A stretch of DNA of 64,000 nt from Acidobacteriota bacterium. Lineage in GTDB: Bacteria > Acidobacteriota > Thermoanaerobaculia > UBA5066 > Gp7-AA6. The translations under genes were made by a program, and so were the position numbers. The first letter of the stretch is position 1, and each line of letters starts with the position of its first letter. The notes below the pieces were generated by a model. That model worked only from the letters and a program-made list of their open reading frames with translations. It was not told where the DNA came from and made no database searches. The DNA lies in contig DAHUXD010000003.1 in NCBI GenBank assembly GCA_027307335.1, positions 124,001-188,000 on the forward strand, read 5' to 3'. Shown here one piece after another: positions 45,031 to 53,350 of this stretch.

Positions 45031-45954
45031 TCAGACCGCGATCTTCTCGGCGGCCCTCAAACGCGCGCTGCGCGAGCGCGGATTGCGCTGGATCTCCGCG
45101 TCGGAGGGGCGGATCGCCCGGCGGGTCAGGACCTCGAGCGCCTTGCGCGCCCCGCAGACACACGCCGGCAGGCGCGGCGGGCACAGGCAGACGCCCGATT
45201 CGCGGCGGAACGCGTCCTTGACGATCCGGTCCTCGAGCGAGTGATACGAGATGACGGCGAGGCGGCCGCCCTGCTGCATGCGGGCGACGGCCGCGGCGAG
45301 AAACCGGGCGAGCGCGACGAGCTCCTGGTTCACCTCGATGCGGAGCGCCTGAAAGACCCGGGTCGCCGGATCGATCTTCTCGCGGCTGCCTTTCTGCTCC
45401 GCGACCACCCGCGCCAGGTGCCGGGTGGTGGTGATGGGACCTCGAGTCCGCTCTGCCACGATTCCGCGCGCGATCTTTCCCGCCATTCGCTCCTCCCCAA
45501 ATTCACGGAAAATCCGTGTCAGCTCCTCCACCGAAGCGGTCGCCACGACGTCGGCCGCGCTCCGTCCGCTCTGCCCCATCCGCATGTCGAGCGGCCCGTC
45601 GCGGCGGAACGAGAAGCCCCGCTCCGCGCGATCGAGCTGCATCGACGAGACGCCGAGGTCGGCGAGGACGCCGGCCGGCGCCGGAGAATCCGGGAGGACG
45701 GCATCGAGATCGCCGAAGTCCGCGCGGCGCAGCTCGACGCGCTCCCCGAAGCGCGCGAGGCGAACGCGAGCCGACGCGAGCGCGTCCGGATCGCGGTCGA
45801 GACCGAGGAGGTGCACGCGCGGCCCCGCGTCGAGCAGCGCCTCCGCGTGGCCTCCCGCTCCGACCGTCGCGTCGACGAAGAGGCCGCCGCGCTCCGGCGC
45901 GAGCAGGCGCACGACCTCGTCGAGGAGGACCGGAACGTGCGCGGCGTTCTCAAT
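45031..45954 (-). CDS. rsmH: 16S rRNA (cytosine1402-N4)-methyltransferase RsmH
   Basis: 307 aa if begun at ATT 45954. The frame runs unbroken from the mraZ stop (TGA, 45966-45964), and the conserved N-terminus HVPVLLDEVV lies before the first ordinary start, a GTG at 45912 that would remove it. Between the stop and that motif, ATT is the only plausible initiator, giving a length close to E. coli RsmH. Motifs: the SAM site DATVGAGGHAEALL, DLGVSSMQLDRAERGFSF, PLDMRMGQ and ISYHSLEDRIVKDAFRR. It methylates C1402 of 16S rRNA. Confidence 0.93.
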   Translation of the reverse strand: MENAAHVPVLLDEVVRLLAPERGGLFVDATVGAGGHAEALLDAGPRVHLLGLDRDPDALASARVRLARFGERVELRRADFGDLDAVLPDSPAPAGVLADLGVSSMQLDRAERGFSFRRDGPLDMRMGQSGRSAADVVATASVEELTRIFREFGEERMAGKIARGIVAERTRGPITTTRHLARVVAEQKGSREKIDPATRVFQALRIEVNQELVALARFLAAAVARMQQGGRLAVISYHSLEDRIVKDAFRRESGVCLCPPRLPACVCGARKALEVLTRRAIRPSDAEIQRNPRSRSARLRAAEKIAV

Positions 45955-45963
45955 CGGCCTGGC

Positions 45964-46410
45964 TCACAGGAGCAGCTTCGAGAGCTCGTCGTAGTCCTCG
46001 GGACCGAAGTCCTCGGTCGCGAGCTTCTTGGCGAGGCCGCTCCGGTCGGAGACGACGAGGTGATCGATGTTGCCGGTGACGACGACGTCCGGCGGCAGCT
46101 TCGCCGCGTCGCGCAGGATCTGCGGCACGAGCACGCGTCCCTGCCCGTCCAGGATGGAATCCTGGCCGTAGAAGTTGACGCGTTCGAGAAACTTCGTCTT
46201 CGCGCGGTGGATCGCCGGCTGCTGCGCGAGCTTCTCCTCGAGCGCCCGCCAGATCGGCATCGGATACAGAAGGAAGTTGCGCCCGTGCAGCGACGTCACG
46301 AAGAGGTCGCGACCGAAGGCTTCTTCGATCTGCTGCCGAAAGAGGTTCGGCACCTTCAGCCGGCCCTTCTCGTCGAGACGGGCCGGTGCGCTCCCACGAA
46401 AGCGATCCAT
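45964..46410 (-). CDS. mraZ: Transcriptional regulator MraZ
   Basis: 148 aa. Two AbrB-like halves are visible: LDEKGRLKVPNLFR near the N-terminus and LDGQGRVLVPQILRDAA in the second half, each with the D-x-[KQ]-GR motif. MraZ forms ring oligomers and represses its own operon through direct GTGG-type repeats, which are present upstream (46441-46480). First gene of the dcw operon; its stop is followed within 12 nt by rsmH in the same frame. Confidence 0.97.
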   Translation of the reverse strand: MDRFRGSAPARLDEKGRLKVPNLFRQQIEEAFGRDLFVTSLHGRNFLLYPMPIWRALEEKLAQQPAIHRAKTKFLERVNFYGQDSILDGQGRVLVPQILRDAAKLPPDVVVTGNIDHLVVSDRSGLAKKLATEDFGPEDYDELSKLLL

Positions 46411-46440
46411 CCTTCAAAAATGTCGTCCCGCCACGCGATG

Positions 46441-46480
46441 CCGGGACCACTTTCTCCCACTTTTGGCCAATTTTGGCCAC
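46441..46480 (-). promoter_or_regulatory. MraZ boxes: four tandem 10-bp repeats
   Basis: On the coding strand the 40 nt read as AGTGGCCAAA, ATTGGCCAAA, AGTGGGAGAA, AGTGGTCCCG. The phase is exactly 10 bp and the AxTGG core is present in all four. This is the known spacing of MraZ operators. They lie just downstream of the -10 box, between promoter and start codon, so a bound MraZ ring would block initiation or escape. Confidence 0.85.
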
Positions 46481-46487
46481 TGGGCGG

Positions 46488-46517
46488 ATGTTAGGAGCGC
46501 CGTGGTTTATTAGTCAA
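46488..46517 (-). promoter_or_regulatory. Main promoter of the dcw operon
   Basis: On the coding strand TTGACT (46517-46512) and TAACAT (46493-46488) are separated by 18 nt. Transcription would begin near 46480, at the edge of the MraZ boxes, leaving a leader of about 70 nt. Upstream DNA to 46545 is AT-rich, with an inverted repeat CCTAA-N5-TTAGG at 46531-46545. Confidence 0.75.
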
Positions 46518-46653
46518 GGAAAGTTATTTGCCTAAAAAAATTAGGAGCGTAAAGGGGGCGTAACACGCGGAGAGAGAAGCGAGCGGCATACCGCCCAACC
46601 CGTTGTGCATCGCCCGCCGCGAGCCGCGAGCGGTCGCGTTTCGCGGACGTCTT

Positions 46654-47523
46654 CTACGGGGATTTCTCCCCTCCATCCCAGGACGGAACGTCTCCCTCGT
46701 GCCAGTCGCGCGTCAGGTCGAGCCACAGGGCGAGGCCGCGATAGTTGCCGAAGCGCGCGTAGCGGCGCGCGATCGCGCGCTCGACCTTCGCGCGCCCCGG
46801 GTACATCCGGCGGTACTTCATCCGCACCCACGAGTCGACCGCGAAGAACTCGTGGCGGCCGAGAATGCGCAGCAGTCCCTCGGCCGCATAGGGGCCGAAC
46901 CCGTGTTCGCCGATGATGGCCTCGCGCACGCGCTCCGCGGGCGTGTCGCCGTCTTCCCAGACGGAGAGGTCGAGGCGACCCGAGTCGACGCGGCGCGCGA
47001 AGCGCGAGAGCGCCGGAGCGCGGTAGCCGCACCGCACGCGCGAACGCAGGGTCGCGGGTCGGATCCGGGCGATGGCGGCGGGCGTCGGGAAGGCGCCCCC
47101 CTCGCCCGCCACTTCGATGAGCCGCACCACCATGCCCTGCGTCGCGGCCCAGGAGCAGTTCGTCGTGAGCAGCATCTTCACGGCGTCTTCGAAGAGCGTC
47201 GGCGCCCGCAGCATCCGGCCGCCGCCCCTCGCGAGGGCGCGTCGGAGCGCCGGCGCGTCGACGAGCCGCGCGTCGAAGGCGGCGAGATCCAGGTCGAGCG
47301 AGAAGACGCGGCGAGCGACCCGCGCGAGCGCCGCGCGTCCTCCCGGACCCGACACCTCGAGCCGTCCTCGAGCGTCGCGAAAGGTGATCGCACCGCGGGA
47401 ACCGGCAATCGCGAGGACGCCGCGCCGTCGGTCGTACGAGAACGGCGGCAGGTCGTACCAGCCGTGCGAGCGCACGACCGCGTCGAAGGAGAAGCCCGGA
47501 GGCAGCGAAAGGGCGAAGCGCAA
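46654..47523 (-). CDS. HhH-GPD family DNA glycosylase
   Basis: 289 aa. An N-terminal OGG1/AlkA-like beta domain (about 1-95) is followed by a helical domain with a helix-hairpin-helix (GFGPYAAEGLLRIL) and the catalytic aspartate in FFAVDSW. There is no lysine at the position used by bifunctional OGG1/Nth enzymes, and no 4Fe-4S cysteine cluster at the end, so a monofunctional base-excision enzyme acting on alkylated or oxidised purines is likely. It ends the surA-like transcription unit, 10 nt after that gene. Confidence 0.82.
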   Translation of the reverse strand: MRFALSLPPGFSFDAVVRSHGWYDLPPFSYDRRRGVLAIAGSRGAITFRDARGRLEVSGPGGRAALARVARRVFSLDLDLAAFDARLVDAPALRRALARGGGRMLRAPTLFEDAVKMLLTTNCSWAATQGMVVRLIEVAGEGGAFPTPAAIARIRPATLRSRVRCGYRAPALSRFARRVDSGRLDLSVWEDGDTPAERVREAIIGEHGFGPYAAEGLLRILGRHEFFAVDSWVRMKYRRMYPGRAKVERAIARRYARFGNYRGLALWLDLTRDWHEGDVPSWDGGEKSP

Positions 47524-47533
47524 GCGGTCCGGT

Positions 47534-48526
47534 CTAGCCGCCCGCCTTCTTCTCGTCGAGCTTCGCGAGCTCCGGCACGTAGATCTTCACGAAGGCGTCA
47601 CGACGCAGCTTGTCCATGTACTCGCCGAACCGCTTCTCGTAGAGGTCGTCCTGGATCCGCTTGCGCAGGTCGTCCTTGACCTCCGTGAACGGCTTGAAGC
47701 CCGCGCCCTTGCGGTCCGTCACGCGGAAGAGGTGGACCGAGTCGGACATCAACGCGGGCGCGGGGTACTCGTCCGGCGGCGTCACGAAGATGGCGACGTC
47801 CAGCGCCTCGACGAGCTCGCCCTTCGACACCGTCCCGAGATCGCCGCCGCGGTCCTTCGTCGAGCCCTCGGAGTCCTGCTTCGCGATCTCGGCGAACGAG
47901 ACCGTGCCGCCCGCCTTCAATCCGCCGCGGATCGCCTCGATCTTCTCGACCGCCTTCTGCCGCGCCTCGGCGTCGCCCGGCGGAAACTTCAGAACGATCT
48001 CCGCCACGTGCGCCGATTCCGGGACGGCATAGTACTGGTCCTTCTTGCGCTCGTACTCGAGCCGGAGCTGATCGTCGGTCAGCTGGAGCTGCGAGGCGAC
48101 GTCGCGGCCGACGACCTTCTGCAGCGTGATCGACTGGCGCATCTGGCGTTTCAGCTCGTCGCGCGTCATCCCGGACTGGGCGAGCGCCGCATCGAACTCG
48201 GCGTCGGTGGTCAGGTTGTACTGAGCCTTGACGCGGGCGACGGCGGCGTCCACCTCCTCGTCGGTGGCGCCGACGGACATTTCCTTGGCGCGCTCCTCGA
48301 GGAGCTTCTCCTTGATCAGGTCCTCGAGCACGTTGCGCTCGAGCTCGGCCGCATCGATCGGATGGTTCGGCGCCCTGGCGGCGATGGCGAGCCGCTTGTC
48401 GAACTCGGACTGGGTGATCAGGCGGTCGTTGACGCGCACGACGATCTGCTCGACGAGCTCGGCGCCGAGAGCGGCGGACGCGGGCACCGCGACCGCGAGG
48501 ACGATGGGGACGAACACCTTGTTCAT
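47534..48526 (-). CDS. SurA-like periplasmic peptidyl-prolyl isomerase/chaperone
   Basis: 330 aa with a signal peptide (1-22). The SurA N-terminal domain (VVRVNDRLITQSEFDKRL..., LEDLIKEKLLEERAKEM) is followed by one parvulin-type rotamase domain (about 175-275, with HVAEIVLKF, FAEIAKQDSEGSTKDRGGDLG and HLFRVTDRK). E. coli SurA has two parvulin domains; this protein has one, as in PrsA/PpiD-type relatives. It likely helps fold outer-membrane proteins. It is transcribed with the downstream glycosylase. Confidence 0.88.
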   Translation of the reverse strand: MNKVFVPIVLAVAVPASAALGAELVEQIVVRVNDRLITQSEFDKRLAIAARAPNHPIDAAELERNVLEDLIKEKLLEERAKEMSVGATDEEVDAAVARVKAQYNLTTDAEFDAALAQSGMTRDELKRQMRQSITLQKVVGRDVASQLQLTDDQLRLEYERKKDQYYAVPESAHVAEIVLKFPPGDAEARQKAVEKIEAIRGGLKAGGTVSFAEIAKQDSEGSTKDRGGDLGTVSKGELVEALDVAIFVTPPDEYPAPALMSDSVHLFRVTDRKGAGFKPFTEVKDDLRKRIQDDLYEKRFGEYMDKLRRDAFVKIYVPELAKLDEKKAGG

Positions 48527-48639
48527 CGAAGCCCTTTTAACACCCTTTGGGGTTCAGAATTCCTGGATCCCGCCTCCGGCATCCCCGGGGGGAGGCTAGA
48601 GCCCGGGGTCAGGCTGAAGCCTGACCCCGCTTCTTCTTT

Positions 48640-51600
48640 TCACGCCGCGTCCCTCCGCTCGAGGGACGGCAGGAGCTCGACGAGCCCGGCGATGAGGGCG
48701 TCGCCCGCCGGGGACGGCAGCGTGAGCACTCCGTTGGGCGACAGGCTCGCCCCGGGCGTCGCGCCGACGAACTCGAGCACGCGGTCGGGATCGACGGCGG
48801 CGTCCTCCGCGAAGCGCAGGTGGACCTTCCCGGCCTGCCGGGTGATCGCGGTGACGCCGAGCCGCTCCGCCCGGCTCCGCAGGCGGGCGTACTCGACGAG
48901 GCGGCGCACGACGGGCGGCGGCTCGCCGAAGCGGTCGGCGATTTCGCGGGCGGTCTCCGCGAGCGCCGCGTCGTCGCCGGCCCGGGCGATCTTCTTGTAG
49001 ACCATCATCCGCCAGTTCTCGTCCTCGATGTAGGACGGCGGAATCGCGAGGTCGACGCCGAGCGAGAGGGTGACCGCGCGCTCGGGAATCGGCTCCTCGC
49101 CCCGGATCTCCCGGATCGCCTCCTCGAGGAGCGAGAGGTACGTCTCGAAGCCGACCGCGGCGATGTGGCCCGACTGCTCGCCGCCGAGCATGTTCCCGGA
49201 CCCGCGGATCTCGAGGTCGCGCGCGGCGATGCGGAAGCCGGCGCCGAGGTCGCAGAACTCGCGGATCGACGCGAGGCGCTGCCGCGCGACGTCCGAGAGC
49301 GCGGATGTCTCGGACACGAGCAGGTACGCGTACGCCGGCTTGTCGCTCCGGCCGACGCGCCCGCGCAGCTGGTAGAGCTGGGCGAGACCGAACGTGTCCG
49401 CGCGGTCGATCAGGATCGTGTTGGCCGACGGAATGTCGAGGCCGTTCTCGACGATCGCGGTCGCCAGCAGAACGTCCGCCTCGCGCGTGACGAAGCGCAG
49501 CATCGCCTTCTCGAGCTCCGCCTCCGGCATCTGTCCGTGCGCGGTGGTGATCCGGACCGACGGAAGCAGCTCCTCGAGCGCCCGCTTCACGCGCCCGATC
49601 GACTCGACGCGGTTGTGCACGAAGAAGACCTGGCCGCCGCGGCCGATCTCGGCCTCGATCGCCTCGCGGATGATCTCGGGCTTCGAGGGCACGACCTGCG
49701 TCTCGATCGCGAGGCGGTCGCGCGGCGGCGTTTCGATGATCGAGAGGTCGCGCAGGCCGGAGAGCGAGAGGTGGAGCGATCGGGGAATCGGCGTCGCGGA
49801 CATCGCGAGCACGTCGATCGAGGCCTTCCACTCCTTCAGGCGCTCCTTCTGCGCGACGCCGAAGCGCTGCTCCTCGTCGACGATCAGGAGGCCGAGGTCG
49901 CGAAACGCGAGGTCGCGGCCGAGCATGCGGTGGGTCGCGATCAGGATGTCCACCGTGCCCTCCGCGACGCGGGCGATGACGTCCTTCTGCTCGTTCCGCG
50001 TGCGGAAGCGCGACAGGAGCTCGATCGTCACCGGGAACGCGGCGAACCGGCGGCGAAACGTGCGGAAGTGCTGGTCCGCGAGGATCGTCGTCGGCGCGAG
50101 CACCGCGACCTGCTTGCCGTCGAGCACCGCCTTGAACGCCGCGCGCATCGCGACCTCGGTCTTGCCGTACCCGACGTCGCCGCAGAGGAGCCGGTCCATC
50201 GGCTTGGCCGACTGCATGTCGCGCTTGACGTCGGCGATCGCCTGGGCCTGGTCGGGTGTCTCGGTGTACTCGAAGGCGTCCTCGAACTCCTTCTGCCACG
50301 GCGAGTCCTTCGAGAACGCGAAGCCGTCCGCGAGGCTGCGGCGCGCGTACAGCTTCAACAGCTGATCGGTCATGTCGCGCATCGCCTTGCGCACGGACGC
50401 CTTGCGCCGCGCCCAGCCCGCGCCGCCGAGCCGGTCGAGCACGGGCTCGACGCCCTCGACGCCGGAGTACTTCTGCACGAGATCGAGCCGCTCGACCGGC
50501 AGGAGGAGAGACTTCGCCTCGGCGTATTCGATCTCCATGAACTCGCGCTCCTCGCCCTCGACCGGCACGCGCTTCAGCCCCTTGAAGCGGCCGATGCCGT
50601 AGTCGGCGTGGACCACCGCGTCGCCGAGCTTCAGGTCGCGCAGGTCGGAGAGGAACGCCTCCGAGGGCCGGCGGCGCGCCGCGGAGGAGCGGCGCTCCTC
50701 GCCGAAGATCTCCTCCTCGGAGTAGACGGCGAGGCGCGGCTCGCGCAGGCGGAACCCGGCCGAGATCTCCGCCGGCACGGCGACCACCGCGCCCGGCCGC
50801 CGCTCGGAGGACACGTGGAACCCGTACTCGACCGCGAGGCGCTTGAGGTTCTCCGCGCCGCCGGTCGGCCGGGCCGCGACGAAGACCTCCTCGCCCGATT
50901 CGAGCGCGCGCGTCAGGTCGGCCGCCGCCTCCTTCGCCCGCCCGCCGTGACCGGCGATCGCCTCCGCGGGCAGGCGCACCGCGCGCGCGCCTTCGCCATC
51001 GAGGCCGAGGCGGTCGAAGCGCAGGCACACTCCCGCGAGCGCCTCGCGGATCCGCCCCGCGCCGTGCATGAGCTCCTCGGGAGCGAACGCGTCGCGGTCC
51101 GGATCCCGGTCGGCCGCGAGCCGCTCGGCGAAGCCCGCGACCTCCTCCTCGACCGCGGCTGGCTCGACGAGCACGACGAGGGCGCCGTCCGCGTAGTCGA
51201 GCCAGCCGGCGGGCATCGCCTCGACCGCCGGCGCGAAGACGCTCCGCTCCGCCTCCGACGGCGGCCGCCCGATGCGCTCGGTCAGGAGGCGGCGCGCCTC
51301 CTCGGATTCCTCCGCGGCCGCGAACGGTGGCAGCGCCACCTCCTCGAGCCGCTCGCGCGAGCGCTGCGTGTCCGGATCGAAGAGACGGAGCGACGCGATC
51401 CGATCGCCGTCGAGCTCGACGCGCACGGCGAAATCGCGGTCGGGCGGAAACACGTCGAACAGCCCGCCGCGCACCGCGAGGTCGCCGGTCTCGATCACGA
51501 GATCGCCGCGGCGATACCCCCGCCGAGTCAGCGTGGCGACGGTCGACGACAGCGAGATCTCCGCGCCGACGGCGAGGCGGAGCACCATTCCCGAGAAGGC

Positions 51601-51990
51601 GGAGGGATCCGGCAGCCGCGTGAAGAGGGCCCGCGCCGGAAGCACCGCGGCCGGAGCGGCGCCACCCGCGAGCGCCGTCAGCAGCGCGTGCTCGTCGCGC
51701 CGCGCCTTGAGCGAAGCCGGGATCCGCTGGTACGGCGTGAGCGTCGGGGCGGGCGCGTGGAACGCCTCCCCCGCGCCGGCCGCCGCGAGGTCCTCGAGCA
51801 TCCGCTCGGCGTCCTTCTCGTTGCCGACCACCGCGACCAGGGGCCGCCCGAGGTCCTCCGCCAGCGCGGCGGCGAGCAGGGCGGGCAGCGCGCCGACGCC
51901 GCCCGAGACGACGAGACGGTCCTCTCCCGTCCGGGCCTCCTCGAGGAGGCCCGCGTAGAGGGGCAGACCGCGAACGAGATCCCTGAGCAC
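48640..51990 (-). CDS. mfd: Transcription-repair coupling factor Mfd
   Basis: 1116 aa from a GTG start. UvrB-like N-terminal domains, a CarD-like RNA-polymerase-interaction domain (LGDAVVHADYGIGRFKGL), then superfamily 2 helicase motifs: DRLLCGDVGYGKTEVAMRAAF (Walker A), LIVDEEQRFGV (Walker B), SATPIPRSLHLSLSG and RGRVGRSDKPAYAYLL, and a C-terminal TRCF domain (YARLRSRAERLGV). It removes RNA polymerase stalled at lesions and recruits UvrA. The cysteine desulfurase gene ends 70 nt upstream on the same strand. Confidence 0.97.
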   Translation of the reverse strand: MLRDLVRGLPLYAGLLEEARTGEDRLVVSGGVGALPALLAAALAEDLGRPLVAVVGNEKDAERMLEDLAAAGAGEAFHAPAPTLTPYQRIPASLKARRDEHALLTALAGGAAPAAVLPARALFTRLPDPSAFSGMVLRLAVGAEISLSSTVATLTRRGYRRGDLVIETGDLAVRGGLFDVFPPDRDFAVRVELDGDRIASLRLFDPDTQRSRERLEEVALPPFAAAEESEEARRLLTERIGRPPSEAERSVFAPAVEAMPAGWLDYADGALVVLVEPAAVEEEVAGFAERLAADRDPDRDAFAPEELMHGAGRIREALAGVCLRFDRLGLDGEGARAVRLPAEAIAGHGGRAKEAAADLTRALESGEEVFVAARPTGGAENLKRLAVEYGFHVSSERRPGAVVAVPAEISAGFRLREPRLAVYSEEEIFGEERRSSAARRRPSEAFLSDLRDLKLGDAVVHADYGIGRFKGLKRVPVEGEEREFMEIEYAEAKSLLLPVERLDLVQKYSGVEGVEPVLDRLGGAGWARRKASVRKAMRDMTDQLLKLYARRSLADGFAFSKDSPWQKEFEDAFEYTETPDQAQAIADVKRDMQSAKPMDRLLCGDVGYGKTEVAMRAAFKAVLDGKQVAVLAPTTILADQHFRTFRRRFAAFPVTIELLSRFRTRNEQKDVIARVAEGTVDILIATHRMLGRDLAFRDLGLLIVDEEQRFGVAQKERLKEWKASIDVLAMSATPIPRSLHLSLSGLRDLSIIETPPRDRLAIETQVVPSKPEIIREAIEAEIGRGGQVFFVHNRVESIGRVKRALEELLPSVRITTAHGQMPEAELEKAMLRFVTREADVLLATAIVENGLDIPSANTILIDRADTFGLAQLYQLRGRVGRSDKPAYAYLLVSETSALSDVARQRLASIREFCDLGAGFRIAARDLEIRGSGNMLGGEQSGHIAAVGFETYLSLLEEAIREIRGEEPIPERAVTLSLGVDLAIPPSYIEDENWRMMVYKKIARAGDDAALAETAREIADRFGEPPPVVRRLVEYARLRSRAERLGVTAITRQAGKVHLRFAEDAAVDPDRVLEFVGATPGASLSPNGVLTLPSPAGDALIAGLVELLPSLERRDAA

Positions 51991-52060
51991 CGAGCTTCCG
52001 GTTGTTCTGCCGCCGACACCGCGTCCGGCGGGGAGCGGGCCGGCGGCCCGCGGACGAAGC

Positions 52061-53281
52061 CTATCGCGAATGGGCGAGCGGCGACTTCTCCCTCAACCGC
52101 TCGACGGTCCGCACCGCCGCCTCCGCGGCGAAGTCCACCTCATCGGCCGCCGTGGACCGGCCCAGGCCGTAGCGGATCGACGCGTGCGCGAGGTCGGCGG
52201 GCACGCCGATCGCGGTCAGCACCGGCGAGGGCTCGAGCGACGCCGAGGTGCAGGCCGAACCCGTCGAGACCGCCACCTCCTTCATCCCGACGAGGAGCGC
52301 CTCGCCGTCGACGCCGGCGAAGGAGACGTTGAGGTTGCCCGGGAGCCGCGTCTCGACCTCTCCGGGCGCGAGCTCCCCGTCCCGGCCGATCGCCGGCAGC
52401 GCGGGACCGTTCAGCGTGACCCCGGAAAGGCGGCCGGCGAGCGCGTCGTGCAGCCGCCCGCGGAGAAGGCGCAGGCGGCGGCTCTCTTCGGACCTCTCCT
52501 CGACCGCGATCTCGGCCGCGCGCGCGAGGCCGACGATGCCGGGCACGTTCAGCGTGCCCGAGCGAACGCCGCGCTCCTGTCCGCCGCCATGGAGCATGGG
52601 CTCGAGGCGGACGCGGGGATGCCGCGCGCGCACGAATAGGGCTCCGACGCCCTTCGGCCCGTAGATCTTGTGCGCGGAGAAGGACGCCAGGTCGACCGGC
52701 AGCGCCCCGAGGTCGAAGGGGACCTTGCCGAACGCCTGGACCGCGTCGGTGTGGAACAGCACGCCCCGCTCGCGGCAGACGGCGCCGATCCCGGCGACGT
52801 CGTGGAGGACGCCGATCTCGTTGTTGGCCGTCATGAGGGACACGAGGAAGGTCCGGTCGGTGATGACCTCGCGCACGCGCTCGGGGGCGATCCTGCCCGT
52901 GCCCTTCTCCGGCATCAGGAACGTGACGGCGAACCCCTCCCTCTCGAGCCGGCGGCACGCGTCGAGGACCGCGGGATGCTCGGTCGCGGCGGTGACGATG
53001 TGGCCGCCCTCGCGGCCCGGGAGGCGCGCGACGCCGAAGATCGCGAGGTTGTCGGCCTCGGTGGCGCCGCTCGTGAAGACGATCTCCTTCGGCGAGACGC
53101 CCAGAAGCCCGGCGAGCGTCTCGCGGGCGCCGTCGACCGCCGCCTCCGCCTCCCAGCCGAAGACGTGGCCGCGCGAGGACGGGTTGCCGAACACGCGCGA
53201 GAAGAACGGCATCATCGCCTCGAGCACGCGCGGATCGACCGGCGTCGTCGCGTGGTGGTCGAGGTAGACGGGCAGCTGCAT
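52061..53281 (-). CDS. Cysteine desulfurase (NifS/IscS family)
   Basis: 406 aa. The PLP-binding lysine is Lys205 in SFSAHKIYGPKG, with ATEHPAVLD and TDAVQAFGKVPFD as cofactor-site segments. The mobile catalytic cysteine is Cys344 in STGSACTSASLEPSPVL, a loop of class I (IscS/NifS) and not SufS type. It supplies sulfur for Fe-S clusters and tRNA thiolation. No iscU or other Fe-S genes adjoin it, so the role is probably general, for example tRNA 2-thiolation. Confidence 0.94.
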   Translation of the reverse strand: MQLPVYLDHHATTPVDPRVLEAMMPFFSRVFGNPSSRGHVFGWEAEAAVDGARETLAGLLGVSPKEIVFTSGATEADNLAIFGVARLPGREGGHIVTAATEHPAVLDACRRLEREGFAVTFLMPEKGTGRIAPERVREVITDRTFLVSLMTANNEIGVLHDVAGIGAVCRERGVLFHTDAVQAFGKVPFDLGALPVDLASFSAHKIYGPKGVGALFVRARHPRVRLEPMLHGGGQERGVRSGTLNVPGIVGLARAAEIAVEERSEESRRLRLLRGRLHDALAGRLSGVTLNGPALPAIGRDGELAPGEVETRLPGNLNVSFAGVDGEALLVGMKEVAVSTGSACTSASLEPSPVLTAIGVPADLAHASIRYGLGRSTAADEVDFAAEAAVRTVERLREKSPLAHSR

Positions 53282-53350
53282 GGCCGCCCTAATTATGGTC
53301 CGACGGGGCGTCCCGGTTCGCCGTGCGAAGGACGTATCGAGGCGCCCGGG

